This document shows positions 48,706 through 58,784 of a stretch of 64,000 nt of DNA, piece after piece (positions within the stretch are counted from its first letter, which is position 1; each line of letters opens with the position of its first letter). The position numbers and the translations under genes are program-made. This stretch comes from Litoribacillus peritrichatus (GTDB lineage Bacteria; Pseudomonadota; Gammaproteobacteria; Pseudomonadales; Litoribrevibacteraceae), in contig NZ_BAABBN010000017.1 of assembly GCF_039537985.1 (NCBI RefSeq), positions 124,001-188,000 of the forward strand, read 5' to 3'. Under the pieces are notes generated by a model that did not search any database, had not been told where the DNA came from, and saw nothing but the letters and a program-made list of their open reading frames with translations.

Positions 48706-49065
48706 ATGCGAACAATTTGGGTGAAGTTGAGTAAATTTGCAGCGATGACGTTGCTGATTATGCAGTTGGTTGTACCAACTCAGGGTATGGCAGAGTCCCT
48801 TTCCGACCCAGCTAAGTTAAATCAGCCGAGTGCGGCTGCAATGGTTCTGGATGGCCTGGTGGTAAGGCCTGTGATGTTGGGTGTTACGGTCTTAGGAACG
48901 GCACTGTTCATTGTAACCTCTCCTTTTTCTTTGCTTGGAGGCAATGCCGAAGACGCCGCAGATGAGTTGATGATCAAACCGGCTAAGATGACATTTATTC
49001 GTTGCCTGGGTTGTTCAACCCTTGAAAGAAAGTATGAAGTGGTGGAACAAAAAACCGAAGAATAA
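48706..49065 (+). CDS. Small membrane-associated exported protein, unknown
   Basis: A 119-aa protein with a signal peptide (KLSKFAAMTLLIMQLVVPTQ), then a conserved-looking hydrophobic segment (VVRPVMLGVTVLGTALFIVT) and a C-terminal RCLGC with two cysteines. Similar short proteins occur in Pseudomonas-type genomes with unproven annotations. I recognise no defined family. A terminator follows. Confidence 0.7.
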   Translation: MRTIWVKLSKFAAMTLLIMQLVVPTQGMAESLSDPAKLNQPSAAAMVLDGLVVRPVMLGVTVLGTALFIVTSPFSLLGGNAEDAADELMIKPAKMTFIRCLGCSTLERKYEVVEQKTEE

Positions 49066-49090
49066 TGATTAATAAAGAAAAAATTGTGGA

Positions 49091-49115
49091 AAAGGCCTCG
49101 TAAGAGGCCTTTTTT
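49091..49115 (+). terminator. Terminator before the beta-barrel gene
   Basis: AAAGGCCTC/GAGGCCTTT hairpin followed by T residues. Confidence 0.9.
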
Positions 49116-49157
49116 ATGTGTGACAATAGCCAGCGTTCGAACATAAGGAGAAAAATA

Positions 49158-49826
49158 ATGATAATAAAACGAACGCTAGCCTGCTTATCAGCCGTTTCAG
49201 CTCTGTTCATTGCTAATGTAAGTCATGCCGAGATGGGCCCTTATGTTGGTATCGGAGGCGGTTTTACTCAATTTGACGACGATGGCTTTGTTAAAGAAAG
49301 CACAGGCGACAGTGACTGGGATGACTCAGGTACGGCTTATCGCTTTATCGCCGGTTATAAGTTCTCAGAAAATTTTTCAATCGAATGGACATTTCAGGAC
49401 TACGACTACAACGAGTACGGTGTCGACTCGGTCAGTGAAGTGGATATGCAAGCCTGGCATGTCTCGGGTGTGTTGTCATACCCCATTCCGGAAAGCCCGT
49501 TTGGCCCTATGGAAGTGTTTGGTAAACTGGGTTTGGGCGAATCTGACTACCTATTTTCAGGACGGGTTAATTTGGGATTAGGTGATCAAAACAACGACGG
49601 TAATGTTGATACCATTCCTTATAAAGAACAGCAAACGAACGAGTCTATCTTGTTGGGTGGCGGCGCTCAGTTCCACATCAACGAAGATTTTCGAATTCGT
49701 ACCGAGCTGGATATCACTACCTTCGGGCTGGATGTTGCTTACGGAATTAATTCGGACAGTTTTACTTCGAAGGATTATCAGTTTTACGCAGTAACGGCTT
49801 CAGCTTCACTGGTGTATTTGTTCTAG
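49158..49826 (+). CDS. Outer membrane beta-barrel protein (OmpA-like/porin family)
   Basis: 222 aa from the ATG at 49158, which follows an AAGGAG site. The signal peptide ends at VSHA, and the mature protein starts EMGPYVGIGGGFTQF with alternating aromatic/small residues, finishing YAVTASASLVYLF with a terminal Phe as in barrel proteins folded by Bam. About eight strands are expected. Its ligand or role is unknown. Confidence 0.8.
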   Translation: MIIKRTLACLSAVSALFIANVSHAEMGPYVGIGGGFTQFDDDGFVKESTGDSDWDDSGTAYRFIAGYKFSENFSIEWTFQDYDYNEYGVDSVSEVDMQAWHVSGVLSYPIPESPFGPMEVFGKLGLGESDYLFSGRVNLGLGDQNNDGNVDTIPYKEQQTNESILLGGGAQFHINEDFRIRTELDITTFGLDVAYGINSDSFTSKDYQFYAVTASASLVYLF

Positions 49827-49836
49827 CGAACGGTAA

Positions 49837-49873
49837 GTAAAACTAACAGGACTTAACTTACTGTTAGTTTTAC
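49837..49873. terminator. Convergent terminator between the barrel gene and fdx
   Basis: A perfect 13-bp inverted repeat (GTAAAACTAACAG and its complement) around an 11-bp loop, in the gap between convergent genes. It is AT-rich and could serve both strands. Confidence 0.6.
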
Positions 49874-49880
49874 AGCGTTT

Positions 49881-50657
<777 letters not shown>

Positions 50658-50856
50658 TCACTGTGTATTGTTCGCGCATGTTACCGAAAAATAACGCGCT
50701 TGATAAGGGTGTAAGTTTTGATACAGCTCAGAAATTAAAGAATGGTGTCAGAGATGCTATTGGCTTTGGCTGAAAGTCGGTTCTTTCGCTTGCGTCTGTC
50801 TGGGTGTGGAAAAATGCCAACCCCGTGCCGGATACGGGGTCAGCAAGAAAAAACCG

Positions 50857-52302
50857 TTATCGGATAAAGAACTTGTAAATCATTTTATGAATGGTTTTAC
50901 CGTAAGGTGCGTAAGCCAATTTACCGCTGTTGAATCTTGGTTTGCTTAACACCGACTTGGCATGAGAAAAAGTCAGGAAGCCTTCGTGGCCGTGGTAGGC
51001 GCCCATTCCTGATGGACCAATACCTCCAAACGGCAGGTCATCCAAAGCCACATGCATGATGGCATCGTTCAGGCATACTCCTCCGGCGTGTGTTTTTGCT
51101 AAAACATGTTCTTGTTCCTGAACGTTATAGCCGAAGTAATAAAGCGCTAATGGACGTGGGCGATCATTAATGTGATTGATTGCTTCGTTCATGCTGTTGT
51201 AGGTGATGACCGGTAAAATTGGCCCGAAAATTTCTTCTTGCATGATGGTCATGTCGTCTGTGGGGTTCAGAACGATATGCAAGGGTAATTTACGTGTACC
51301 GGACTGCAAGTTTTCGTTGGCAGGGTTGATTTCAATGACTTCCGCCCCTTTGGCGCGGGCATCTTCAATCCAGCTCCGCAGACGTTGATACTGACGATCA
51401 TCCACGATCGCGGTGTAATCTGTATTGTCTTTGATGGTCGGGTACAGACGCGCAAAGGTATCCCGGTAGCTGTCGACAAACGCATCCACCTGATCCGAAG
51501 GACAAAGCACGTAATCCGGAGCAACGCAGGTCTGGCCTGCATTGAACGACTTACCAAAGCAGACGCGGTCTACGGCATCGTGCATCGGTGCATCCGGCGC
51601 TATGATCGCTGGGGATTTGCCACCTAATTCAAGGGTGACCGGTGTTAAATTGTCGGCTGCGGCTCGCATCACGTGGGAACCAACGGTGGTTGATCCGGTA
51701 AACAGCAAATGATCAAACGGCTTTTTAGTGAATTCCTGAGCCACATCGGCTTCGCCAGTGACCACATTTATCATGTTGTCATCAAAGGTTTCGCTGATGA
51801 TTTTCTTGAGGAATTCGGATGTCTTAGGCGTGAATTCAGACATCTTAATCATGGCGCGATTACCCGCCGCCATGGCGAAACACAAAGGCCCTAACGATAA
51901 GAAAACAGGGTAATTCCACGGCACTACAATGCCGACCACCCCTTTTGGTTGATATACCACTTTGGCTGATGCTGGCTGAAAGAGCAGGTTTACGTGTCGT
52001 TTTTCAGGGCGCATCCATTTGCGTAGATTCTTGATGCAGTAATTAATACCGGATACCACTGACATGATTTCTGCGATCAGTGTTTCATCTTTTGAACGAC
52101 TGCTGAAGTCAGTGTTGATGGCTTCACAAATTTCATCTTCGTATTTCAGAATCATCTTTTTTAATCGATTCAGATTTTCAATCCGTTCATTAGCCGTCGG
52201 CATCGGGTTTTGACGAAATGCTTGTTTTTGAGCACTAAGAACTTGATTTAAATGCTGGATTTCACGTTTTGATTCCGTTAATTCAACAACGTTTGCGACC
52301 AT
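50857..52302 (-). CDS. calB: Coniferyl aldehyde dehydrogenase-type ALDH
   Basis: NAD(P)-dependent aldehyde dehydrogenase of about 481 aa. The ATG at 52302 has an AGGAG site; a longer frame to 52407 lacks one. The core motifs are PWNYPVFLSLGP, the glutamate-bearing LELGGKSPAI, and the catalytic cysteine in NAGQTCVAPDY. The family oxidises coniferyl and related long-chain aldehydes. It is divergent from a TetR gene with a palindrome in between, and near coaD as in Pseudomonas. Confidence 0.88.
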   Translation of the reverse strand: MVANVVELTESKREIQHLNQVLSAQKQAFRQNPMPTANERIENLNRLKKMILKYEDEICEAINTDFSSRSKDETLIAEIMSVVSGINYCIKNLRKWMRPEKRHVNLLFQPASAKVVYQPKGVVGIVVPWNYPVFLSLGPLCFAMAAGNRAMIKMSEFTPKTSEFLKKIISETFDDNMINVVTGEADVAQEFTKKPFDHLLFTGSTTVGSHVMRAAADNLTPVTLELGGKSPAIIAPDAPMHDAVDRVCFGKSFNAGQTCVAPDYVLCPSDQVDAFVDSYRDTFARLYPTIKDNTDYTAIVDDRQYQRLRSWIEDARAKGAEVIEINPANENLQSGTRKLPLHIVLNPTDDMTIMQEEIFGPILPVITYNSMNEAINHINDRPRPLALYYFGYNVQEQEHVLAKTHAGGVCLNDAIMHVALDDLPFGGIGPSGMGAYHGHEGFLTFSHAKSVLSKPRFNSGKLAYAPYGKTIHKMIYKFFIR

Positions 52303-52374
52303 GATGGTGGCTCCTACATCGGATTTACGAGCGAAAATTTGTCGTTGCAAAGGTATTAATCTTTGCTGATTTCT

Positions 52375-52396
52375 ATTTAGAGTAATTGCTCTAAAT
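52375..52396. promoter_or_regulatory. TetR-type operator palindrome
   Basis: ATTTAGAG and CTCTAAAT arms flank a 6-bp centre with AATT symmetry. It lies between the divergent aldehyde dehydrogenase and TetR genes, the usual place for an autoregulatory TetR site. Confidence 0.6.
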
Positions 52397-52495
52397 GAGA
52401 AATGCAACTTTTTTGACTAAGGAATAGCCAAAATTGATATCTTTTGACCCAAAGCTAAAGATGGGTGAAGATAGTGTGCTGACAGTAATACACTG

Positions 52496-53152
52496 ATGAA
52501 ACGAACCTGGATGAATACCAAAGAACGAATTCTTGAAGCCGCACTTGTTCTGTTTAACGATCGTGGCGAACGTAATGTGACCACCAACCATATCGCCTCC
52601 CATTTAGGCATTTCACCAGGTAATTTGTATTACCATTTTCGCAACAAGTCCGAAATTGTGTTTGAAATTTATCAGGAATATGAACGGCTGGTGGATCAAA
52701 CCTTACAGGTTCCTAAAGATCATGAATTAACCATTGAGGACAAAGCCCATTACCTTGAAGCCATATTCGAAGGTATGTGGGTATTTCGTTTTTTACATCG
52801 GGATCTGGCCTATTTCCTTGAAAGTGATGAGCGACTGCGTGACCGGTATGCCGAGTTCAGTCGTCGTTGTTTGGAAAATGTTGGGGCGATTTACCAAGGG
52901 CTTAGAAAAGCAGATCTAATTGCCATCACCGATGAAGAGATTACAGCCTTGGCCATTAACAGTTGGCTGGTGGCGACGTCCTGGGCGACATACCTCAGAA
53001 CAGCGGTTTATGATTCCAATCTGGAAGATCAAATTACCAGAGACCGGTTAAGAAAAGGCATATATCAGGTATTTGCACTTGAAAGGCCTTATCTTAAGGA
53101 GCATATAAAAGACGAAGTTGAACGTGTTCAGCTGAGTTTTTTGGAGCAATAA
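52496..53152 (+). CDS. TetR/AcrR family regulator
   Basis: 218 aa with the TetR HTH (VTTNHIASHLGISPGNLYYH at about 29-48) and a helical ligand domain. A start at ATG 52511 (MNTKERILEAAL) is also plausible. It probably controls the divergent aldehyde dehydrogenase; the ligand is unknown. The same regulator/ALDH pair is found next to coaD in Pseudomonas. Confidence 0.85.
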   Translation: MKRTWMNTKERILEAALVLFNDRGERNVTTNHIASHLGISPGNLYYHFRNKSEIVFEIYQEYERLVDQTLQVPKDHELTIEDKAHYLEAIFEGMWVFRFLHRDLAYFLESDERLRDRYAEFSRRCLENVGAIYQGLRKADLIAITDEEITALAINSWLVATSWATYLRTAVYDSNLEDQITRDRLRKGIYQVFALERPYLKEHIKDEVERVQLSFLEQ

Positions 53153-53239
53153 ATATTGTTACAAACTGTAATCTAAAATAAGAAGGTCGTATTTTTCTGG
53201 CTGAAAAAGGCCCCGGTAGTCCATTTAAAGCGGTCGGTT

Positions 53240-53255
53240 TGTGATCGTATTCACA
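53240..53255. promoter_or_regulatory. CRP/Vfr-type binding site
   Basis: TGTGATCGTATTCACA is a perfect TGTGA-N6-TCACA palindrome in the 257-bp gap before the chalcone isomerase-like gene, about 155 bp upstream of its preferred start. Class I adenylate cyclase is encoded in the same window, so cAMP control is plausible. The rest of the gap shows no gene. Confidence 0.65.
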
Positions 53256-53409
53256 TTTTATGCGTTAAATGTGTCTTTTAATCGATGATCACTGCACAAT
53301 GGCCCCGTTTACAATCTGAAATATTTCAGACGGTATGCATAAGAAAAATAAGTTTTGACGCAGGATGCGGCTAAATAATAAAAATAAGCTTCACTTAAGG
53401 TTTAGAACT

Positions 53410-54000
53410 ATGCTTTGGATTCGCCTACTGTTACTCAATGTCTTTGTTTTAGCTTCGGTTCATGCAAAGGCACTGGTCATTTCCGATGTGGAAGTGGCAG
53501 ATAAAGTGTCTTTTGCAGACAATAAAGCACAGCTGGAACTTAACGGTGCTGCATTACGCAAAAAATACTTGATTGTTGACGTTTATATTGGCGGTTTATA
53601 TTTGGAAAATATAAGCCAGGACCCTGAGCAGATTATTGCATCAGACAGCCACAAGCGCATGATGTTCCACGTGTTGTTGAAGCGGGTCAGCGCCCGTAAG
53701 GTTGCGAATGCCTTAAACGAAGCTCTGGTCATCAATATTACCAAAGACGAGCACGAATCGCTCAAGCCTGTGATTGATCAGTTTTTATCTCTGTTTGATG
53801 ATATTCGCCTGCATCGCGGTGATGAAGTGACCATTGATTATCTGCCTGGCGAAGGGACCTTAGTTCATATTCCGGGCAAAGAAGATGCCTTGTTAGAAGG
53901 AAAAGCTTTTTATGACGCTTTGTTGAAAGTCTGGATTGGACTGCAGCCTGTCAGTAAAGACTTTAAAGCCCAAATGTTAGGCACTTTAGACCCAGAGTAG
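53410..54000 (+). CDS. Exported chalcone isomerase-like protein
   Basis: 196 aa from the ATG at 53410 (an ATG at 53365 would add 15 residues). Signal peptide MLWIRLLLLNVFVLASVHAK. The mature protein resembles the bacterial chalcone isomerase-like fold (VISDVEVADKVSF, then YIGGLYLEN and a LHRGDEVTIDYLPG segment). The family binds fatty-acid-like or hydrophobic ligands; an enzymatic role in bacteria is not established. Confidence 0.7.
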   Translation: MLWIRLLLLNVFVLASVHAKALVISDVEVADKVSFADNKAQLELNGAALRKKYLIVDVYIGGLYLENISQDPEQIIASDSHKRMMFHVLLKRVSARKVANALNEALVINITKDEHESLKPVIDQFLSLFDDIRLHRGDEVTIDYLPGEGTLVHIPGKEDALLEGKAFYDALLKVWIGLQPVSKDFKAQMLGTLDPE

Positions 54001-54118
54001 ATGGACTAATTTGTGGATTTGATTAAAAATTGTTCATTAAATCGAGGATATAATTTAGTAAAAGTGTAATTTTTTGTCTATAACTATTACTTGCTTACAG
54101 GTAATAAGCGAGGTAATT

Positions 54119-54325
54119 ATGGCAAACTACAATGATAAAGATTTTTTCTCGAACGATACAAATAATAATAAATCAAGATCCAATCATGTTGAGCTCAGAG
54201 TACAGTTGGAGTCCGATATAGAAGAGTTTTTAAGCGGAGGAGGTACCGTCAAGGTTATTGAACCGAATGTGATGGCCGATCCGCCGAAAAAACCCGAATC
54301 TAAATACGGCAGCCGACCTATCTAG
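54119..54325 (+). CDS. sutA: RNA polymerase-binding regulator SutA
   Basis: A 68-aa protein with an acidic, low-complexity N terminus and the C-terminal signature IEEFLSGGGTVKVIEPNVM followed by ADPPKKPESKYGSRPI. That ending matches Pseudomonas SutA, which binds RNA polymerase and supports transcription in slow growth. The N terminus is shorter than in P. aeruginosa (about 105 aa). Start chosen at 54119 after GAGG. Confidence 0.85.
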   Translation: MANYNDKDFFSNDTNNNKSRSNHVELRVQLESDIEEFLSGGGTVKVIEPNVMADPPKKPESKYGSRPI

Positions 54326-54365
54326 TTTTTACTGCATCGCATTGGACAGAGGAGCTGTAGTCCAT

Positions 54366-55427
54366 ATGCGTACTTCGTTAATTTTAGCATCCCTTTTTAT
54401 TTTGTTATTGGCTTCGGCCAGTGTCTGGTTCGCGAACAACCCCACTTCATTTGATTCTTTGTCCTCTGTTTCTGTCCCACAAGCGGATGTCGCCTCTGAA
54501 ACGCTAAACTTCGTTCACTCTGACCCTGCTTCGCCTGAAATAACCTCACCACCCTCCACGAAACAGCAAGAGATCAAAGCTCTGATGTCGCTGCCTGCGT
54601 CCTTGCGAGGGACGGATATCAATGGTGGTTTTAAGGTGGATGAAGATGGTCACCTGATTTTGTCTCGTGATAACCGTGACTTATTTGAGTACTTTCTGTC
54701 ATCGATGGGCGAAGAGACGCTGGAGCAGATATTAGAACGCATATCTAACCTGATCGAAGTCAGCCTGGCTTCACCTGCCCGTGAAGAAGCGCAGGTACTG
54801 TTGAATAACTACATTGATTTAAAACGCGCGTTAGCGGATCTGGAACAACAAGTCGGTACAGGCCTGGCTCAATACGGAAGCAACTCGCTGGACGCGCACC
54901 GGGCCAGGTTGGATATGATGAGTGACTTGAGGCGGCAGTATCTTGGTGATGAAGCCGCGATCGCTTTTTATGGTGAAAGCGAAGACTTCGACCGTTATAT
55001 GTTGCAGAAAATGCAGATAGCCACCAATCAAACGTTAAGTTCGCATGAGAAAACTAAAGCGTATGTGGCGTTGATGGAACAGGCCCCAGATAGTGTTAAA
55101 CCGCGTTTACAAGACGACTATAAAATGCAAAGTCTGGAACTGACGGTGGCGGATTTAAAAGCGACCGGAGCCAGCGAGCACGAGATTTATACCGCCAGGG
55201 CAGACGTGTTGGGTGAAGAGGCGGCGTCCAGGTTGCAGCAAGTGGAGCAGGCTCAAAGCGTCTGGCAAGGGCGCTACGATCAATACGCGGAACAAAGACA
55301 AGCCATCCAGCAATCCAGTATGGACACCGACAGCCAGCAAGAAGCCATCAACCAATTGCAGCAGTCGTTGTTTGAAGATCACGAAGTCAGACGGGTACAA
55401 GCATTGGATCGAATTTCAACGCAGTAA
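54366..55427 (+). CDS. lifO: Lipase secretion chaperone (foldase)
   Basis: Membrane-anchored periplasmic foldase of about 353 aa. The N-terminal membrane segment is at about 5-23, followed by a proline/serine-rich linker, then the foldase domain opening with PASLRGTDINGGF (matching the RxxFDY-like motif) and an all-helical, charged remainder (for example LRRQYLGDEAAIAFYGE). It would fold a class I/II lipase for type II secretion. No lipase gene is adjacent, which is unusual. A TTG at 54342 is an alternative start. Confidence 0.8.
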   Translation: MRTSLILASLFILLLASASVWFANNPTSFDSLSSVSVPQADVASETLNFVHSDPASPEITSPPSTKQQEIKALMSLPASLRGTDINGGFKVDEDGHLILSRDNRDLFEYFLSSMGEETLEQILERISNLIEVSLASPAREEAQVLLNNYIDLKRALADLEQQVGTGLAQYGSNSLDAHRARLDMMSDLRRQYLGDEAAIAFYGESEDFDRYMLQKMQIATNQTLSSHEKTKAYVALMEQAPDSVKPRLQDDYKMQSLELTVADLKATGASEHEIYTARADVLGEEAASRLQQVEQAQSVWQGRYDQYAEQRQAIQQSSMDTDSQQEAINQLQQSLFEDHEVRRVQALDRISTQ

Positions 55428-55437
55428 TGAGGTTTGG

Positions 55438-56142
55438 TCAGAACTGGCGGTTGTAACTTGCAATGCACTCAGGGAGCTCTTCCAGCTTGGTCACTACCAG
55501 GTCAGGAGTGCAATCCGATCGTTGCCATGCTTCACCATGCTGGTTAAACCACAGGGTGTGCATGCCAACCTGATGTGCACCGTAAACATCGTGTTCGGGG
55601 TGGTCTCCGACGTGCAGCACTTGCTTGGCCGTTAAGCCGGTTTTGGCTAACGCCGCATCAAAAATGTAGGACGCTGGTTTCGGCGCGTCGAAGTGTTCGG
55701 CATTTAAGCCGAACTCGAACATGGATAAGTTTAAGCACGCCAGATTGGCGTTACCATTGGTCAGGGCCGCCAATTGATACTTTTGTGACAGTCGGGTTAA
55801 CACGTCCAGCGCGTTGGGGTAATAAGTGACGTTTTGTCTTTCGTTGATGAACGCGTTGAAGGCGTCCAGGCTGCCCTGCTCGGCATTCGTCTCGTCATAA
55901 CCGCATCGTAATAGCGCTTGTTTTAAGCAATAAATCCGGATGTCGCTGACTTTATGGGCTAAAGCAGGCAACTCATCGGCCAGCTCAAACTTGAGTTTCC
56001 GAAGTGAGATTTTATCGAAATGATTCAGAACCTTGGGGTAATGCTGTGCGAGATAGTCCCAGCAGGCTTGCTCTGCAGATAAAATCACCGGGTCTGAATC
56101 CCAGAGGGTGTTGTCTAAGTCGAAGGTTATCAGTTTAATCAT
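55438..56142 (-). CDS. yigB: HAD family phosphatase YigB
   Basis: HAD hydrolase of 234 aa. Motif I is FDLDNTLWDSD at the N terminus, with the Thr of motif II in ALTNGNA and motif III/IV in GDHPEHDVYGA. In E. coli YigB dephosphorylates FMN and other small phosphates. It is the last gene of the dapF-DUF484-xerC-yigB operon. Start 56142 gives MIKLITF; a longer start at 56205 is less likely because it overlaps xerC. Confidence 0.9.
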   Translation of the reverse strand: MIKLITFDLDNTLWDSDPVILSAEQACWDYLAQHYPKVLNHFDKISLRKLKFELADELPALAHKVSDIRIYCLKQALLRCGYDETNAEQGSLDAFNAFINERQNVTYYPNALDVLTRLSQKYQLAALTNGNANLACLNLSMFEFGLNAEHFDAPKPASYIFDAALAKTGLTAKQVLHVGDHPEHDVYGAHQVGMHTLWFNQHGEAWQRSDCTPDLVVTKLEELPECIASYNRQF

Positions 56143-56158
56143 AGCGCTCACTGCTGGT

Positions 56159-57064
56159 TTATTTGGGCGGTTTGCTGCGTTTAGCTCGCGGATGGGCGTT
56201 ATCATAGACCTGAGCTAAATGCTGAAAATCCAGATGGGTGTAAATCTGCGTTGTTGAGATGTCCTCGTGACCAAGCAACTCCTGTACGGCCCTTAAATCG
56301 CTGCTGGATTCCAGCATATGGCTGGCGAAGGAATGTCGCAATTTGTGAGGGTAAAGGTTGCCTGTCACCCCTTGGCGCACCATCCAGTACTTCAATCGTT
56401 GTTGAATGCTGCGTGGTTGAAGGCGGTTGCCTTGTTCTGTGGTAAACAGTGCCTGGTCGGTGTTCTGAGGCCGTTTTTCGAGCCACTCATTGAGCGCTTT
56501 GATCGCCATGCGACCGATGGGAAGGTCTCTGGTTTTGTTGCCTTTACCGGTCACTCTCAGCTGACCTGAGATCAGGTCAATGCTGGACCGGTTCAGGCTG
56601 ACCAATTCAGACAGTCGCAAACCGGACGAGTAGAACAACTCCATGATGGCTTTGTCCCGGTACTCAATCCAAGTTTGGGGTGTAAACCCGAGCAAGGCGT
56701 TGAGTTGGTCGGTATCAAATGTGCCGGGCAGCTTCCGGTCTGCTTTGGGGGCTGAGACGGCTTGCGCGGGGTTGGTTTTACAAACGCCTTCTTTGTTTAA
56801 AAAGCGGAACAGGCTACGACAGGCAGAAAGGTTGCGTTGAATGCTTTTACTGGCCAACTGCTGGTGTTTGAGATATGCGCTGAAAAAGCGGATGTGGCCG
56901 GAATCCACTTGTGACCAGCGTTTAATGTTCTTACTTTCTAAAAAGTGGCAAAAGCGCAAAAGATCCCGGCGATAATTGCTGACGGTGTGTTCGGAGACCT
57001 GTCGGACGTCCGTCAGGTAGCGTATGAATTCATCGACCGATGAAACGAATACGCGTTGGGTCAT
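56159..57064 (-). CDS. xerC: Tyrosine recombinase XerC
   Basis: Chromosome dimer resolution recombinase of 301 aa acting with XerD at dif. Catalytic residues are in place: Arg in LYSSGLRLSEL, Lys in GKGNKTR, HxxR in HKLRHSFASH, the second His in LGHEDIST, and the Tyr nucleophile in TQIYTHL. Start overlaps the DUF484 stop (ATGA), so the genes are translationally coupled. Confidence 0.97.
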   Translation of the reverse strand: MTQRVFVSSVDEFIRYLTDVRQVSEHTVSNYRRDLLRFCHFLESKNIKRWSQVDSGHIRFFSAYLKHQQLASKSIQRNLSACRSLFRFLNKEGVCKTNPAQAVSAPKADRKLPGTFDTDQLNALLGFTPQTWIEYRDKAIMELFYSSGLRLSELVSLNRSSIDLISGQLRVTGKGNKTRDLPIGRMAIKALNEWLEKRPQNTDQALFTTEQGNRLQPRSIQQRLKYWMVRQGVTGNLYPHKLRHSFASHMLESSSDLRAVQELLGHEDISTTQIYTHLDFQHLAQVYDNAHPRAKRSKPPK

Positions 57065-57771
57065 AATTCGTCCAGGGCATTATTTACGAATCGGGGTAAT
57101 ACCTGGGCCAATACGTCGCTGATGTAGTTCAGAAACATGGTACCCATACCGGCACTGAAGCGGTCTTCGCTTTCGCTGCCCAGGGCAAAAATGCCGAGAT
57201 CATGGCCACGACGAATCGGCGTGACTGCTGCAGACTTTATTTTATCTGCGCCGTGCGGAAATAAATATTGAGCCAGGTCGCCATCCAGAGCACCACAATA
57301 CGGTTGTCCGGTGGCAATCCAGCGGGCCAGGGTTTCAGGCAATTCAGACTGAAGCACAATCCGCATGTAGCTGTTTTGATTGTGTTCACGCGGTTGGTCA
57401 TCACTGATGCCAAACGCCAGCAAAGAACAGGCACTTAATTCAAAATCGTACAGGATGCTGTTTTCCAGCGATAGAAATACGTCGTCCAGAGACTGAACGT
57501 CCAGCAGATCCAGCACCAGACGACGGGTTTTCTCAAACAAGCGGTCATTTTCACGAGCGATGGTCAGCATGTCGTGAATGTGTTGATCGAGTTGGTTGTG
57601 CTTTTCCCGATAGATGTTCAGTTGACGTTCAACCAGCGACACGGCGCTGCCTGTGACATGGGGAATACGCATTTTGGAAAGAAGTTTGTCTTTGCCCACA
57701 AAAAAATTTCTGTGTTTATTCAGATATTCTTCAATCTGCTGTTCGCTCAATTCAACTGCTTGTTCGGTCAT
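57061..57771 (-). CDS. DUF484 protein (YigA)
   Basis: 236 aa, with an N-terminal helix/coiled coil and a GAF-like C-terminal domain (LARWIATGQPYCGALDG, then ALGSESEDRFSAGMGT). DUF484 lies between dapF and xerC in many gammaproteobacteria; its role is not established. Overlaps xerC by four bases and is about 140 bp after dapF. Confidence 0.85.
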   Translation of the reverse strand: MTEQAVELSEQQIEEYLNKHRNFFVGKDKLLSKMRIPHVTGSAVSLVERQLNIYREKHNQLDQHIHDMLTIARENDRLFEKTRRLVLDLLDVQSLDDVFLSLENSILYDFELSACSLLAFGISDDQPREHNQNSYMRIVLQSELPETLARWIATGQPYCGALDGDLAQYLFPHGADKIKSAAVTPIRRGHDLGIFALGSESEDRFSAGMGTMFLNYISDVLAQVLPRFVNNALDEL

Positions 57772-57911
57772 TGCTTAGAGTCTCTGTCGTTTTTATTCAT
57801 CAGTGCTTGTATCGCAGTATGGTTCAATGCGTGCTGTGTATTGGATTCAGCAAGTGTGGCCCAGCCCGAGGTCAGCTGAGCCCCTGCTATCAAGCAATGG
57901 TATCTTGCTGC

Positions 57912-58742
57912 TTAGAGGTAGATCTGACCTTCAAACACACGCGCTGCAGGCCCGGTCATTTTGACGGTTGTACCTTCTCCGCCCCATTCTATGAATAAGC
58001 TGCCCCCAGGTAAGTTTACTTTAACCCCGGGATCTAACAAGCCTCTTAACTGGCCGGATGTTACGGCGGCACATGCCCCGGTACCACAAGCCAAGGTTTC
58101 ACCTGCGCCACGCTCATACACCCGGAGGTTAACTTCGTTGCGGTTGACGACTTCCATAAAACCGACATTCACTCGCTGAGGAAAGCGGGGGTGGCTTTCC
58201 AGCAAAGGCCCTAATCGCTCGACGTCTGCGGTATCGACTGAGTCAACCACCAACACACAGTGAGGGTTCCCCATGCTGACGGCACCGACCTGAAGTGTCT
58301 GACCGTCCACATCGATGCTGTACTCAGTGGCAAAATTATCCGCGACAAAAGGAATGTCTGCCGGGGTAAGCACCGGCTCGCCCATGTCCACGGTCACTTC
58401 TTTATTTTGTTGCAGCTGTAACGTGATGTTGCCGCTTGAGGTGCTGACCTGGATTTCAGACTTATTCGTTAATCGTTTGTCATAAACAAAGCGAGCAAAA
58501 CAGCGGGCGCCATTACCGCACTGCTCAACTTCACTGCCATCGGCATTAAAGATTCGGTAAGTGAAGTCAACGTCCGGCGATGTGGGCGGTTCCACAATCA
58601 GTAATTGATCAAAACCGATGCCAAAGTTGCGATCGGCCAGTTTTTTAACCGTGGCTTCGTCCAGGTGGTAGCTTTGGGTGACCAGGTCAACCACCATAAA
58701 GTCGTTGCCCAGGCCATGCATTTTAGTGAACTTCAGTCGCAT
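57912..58742 (-). CDS. dapF: Diaminopimelate epimerase
   Basis: Cofactor-independent racemase of 276 aa converting LL- to meso-diaminopimelate for lysine and peptidoglycan. The two catalytic cysteines are in EQCGNGARC and ACGTGACAA; the start [15 protein letters not shown] is typical. Follows lysA by 42 bp. Confidence 0.97.
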   Translation of the reverse strand: MRLKFTKMHGLGNDFMVVDLVTQSYHLDEATVKKLADRNFGIGFDQLLIVEPPTSPDVDFTYRIFNADGSEVEQCGNGARCFARFVYDKRLTNKSEIQVSTSSGNITLQLQQNKEVTVDMGEPVLTPADIPFVADNFATEYSIDVDGQTLQVGAVSMGNPHCVLVVDSVDTADVERLGPLLESHPRFPQRVNVGFMEVVNRNEVNLRVYERGAGETLACGTGACAAVTSGQLRGLLDPGVKVNLPGGSLFIEWGGEGTTVKMTGPAARVFEGQIYL

Positions 58743-58784
58743 AGTGCTTAATCCGTACTTTTCAATCCGATCATCGTCAAGGTA

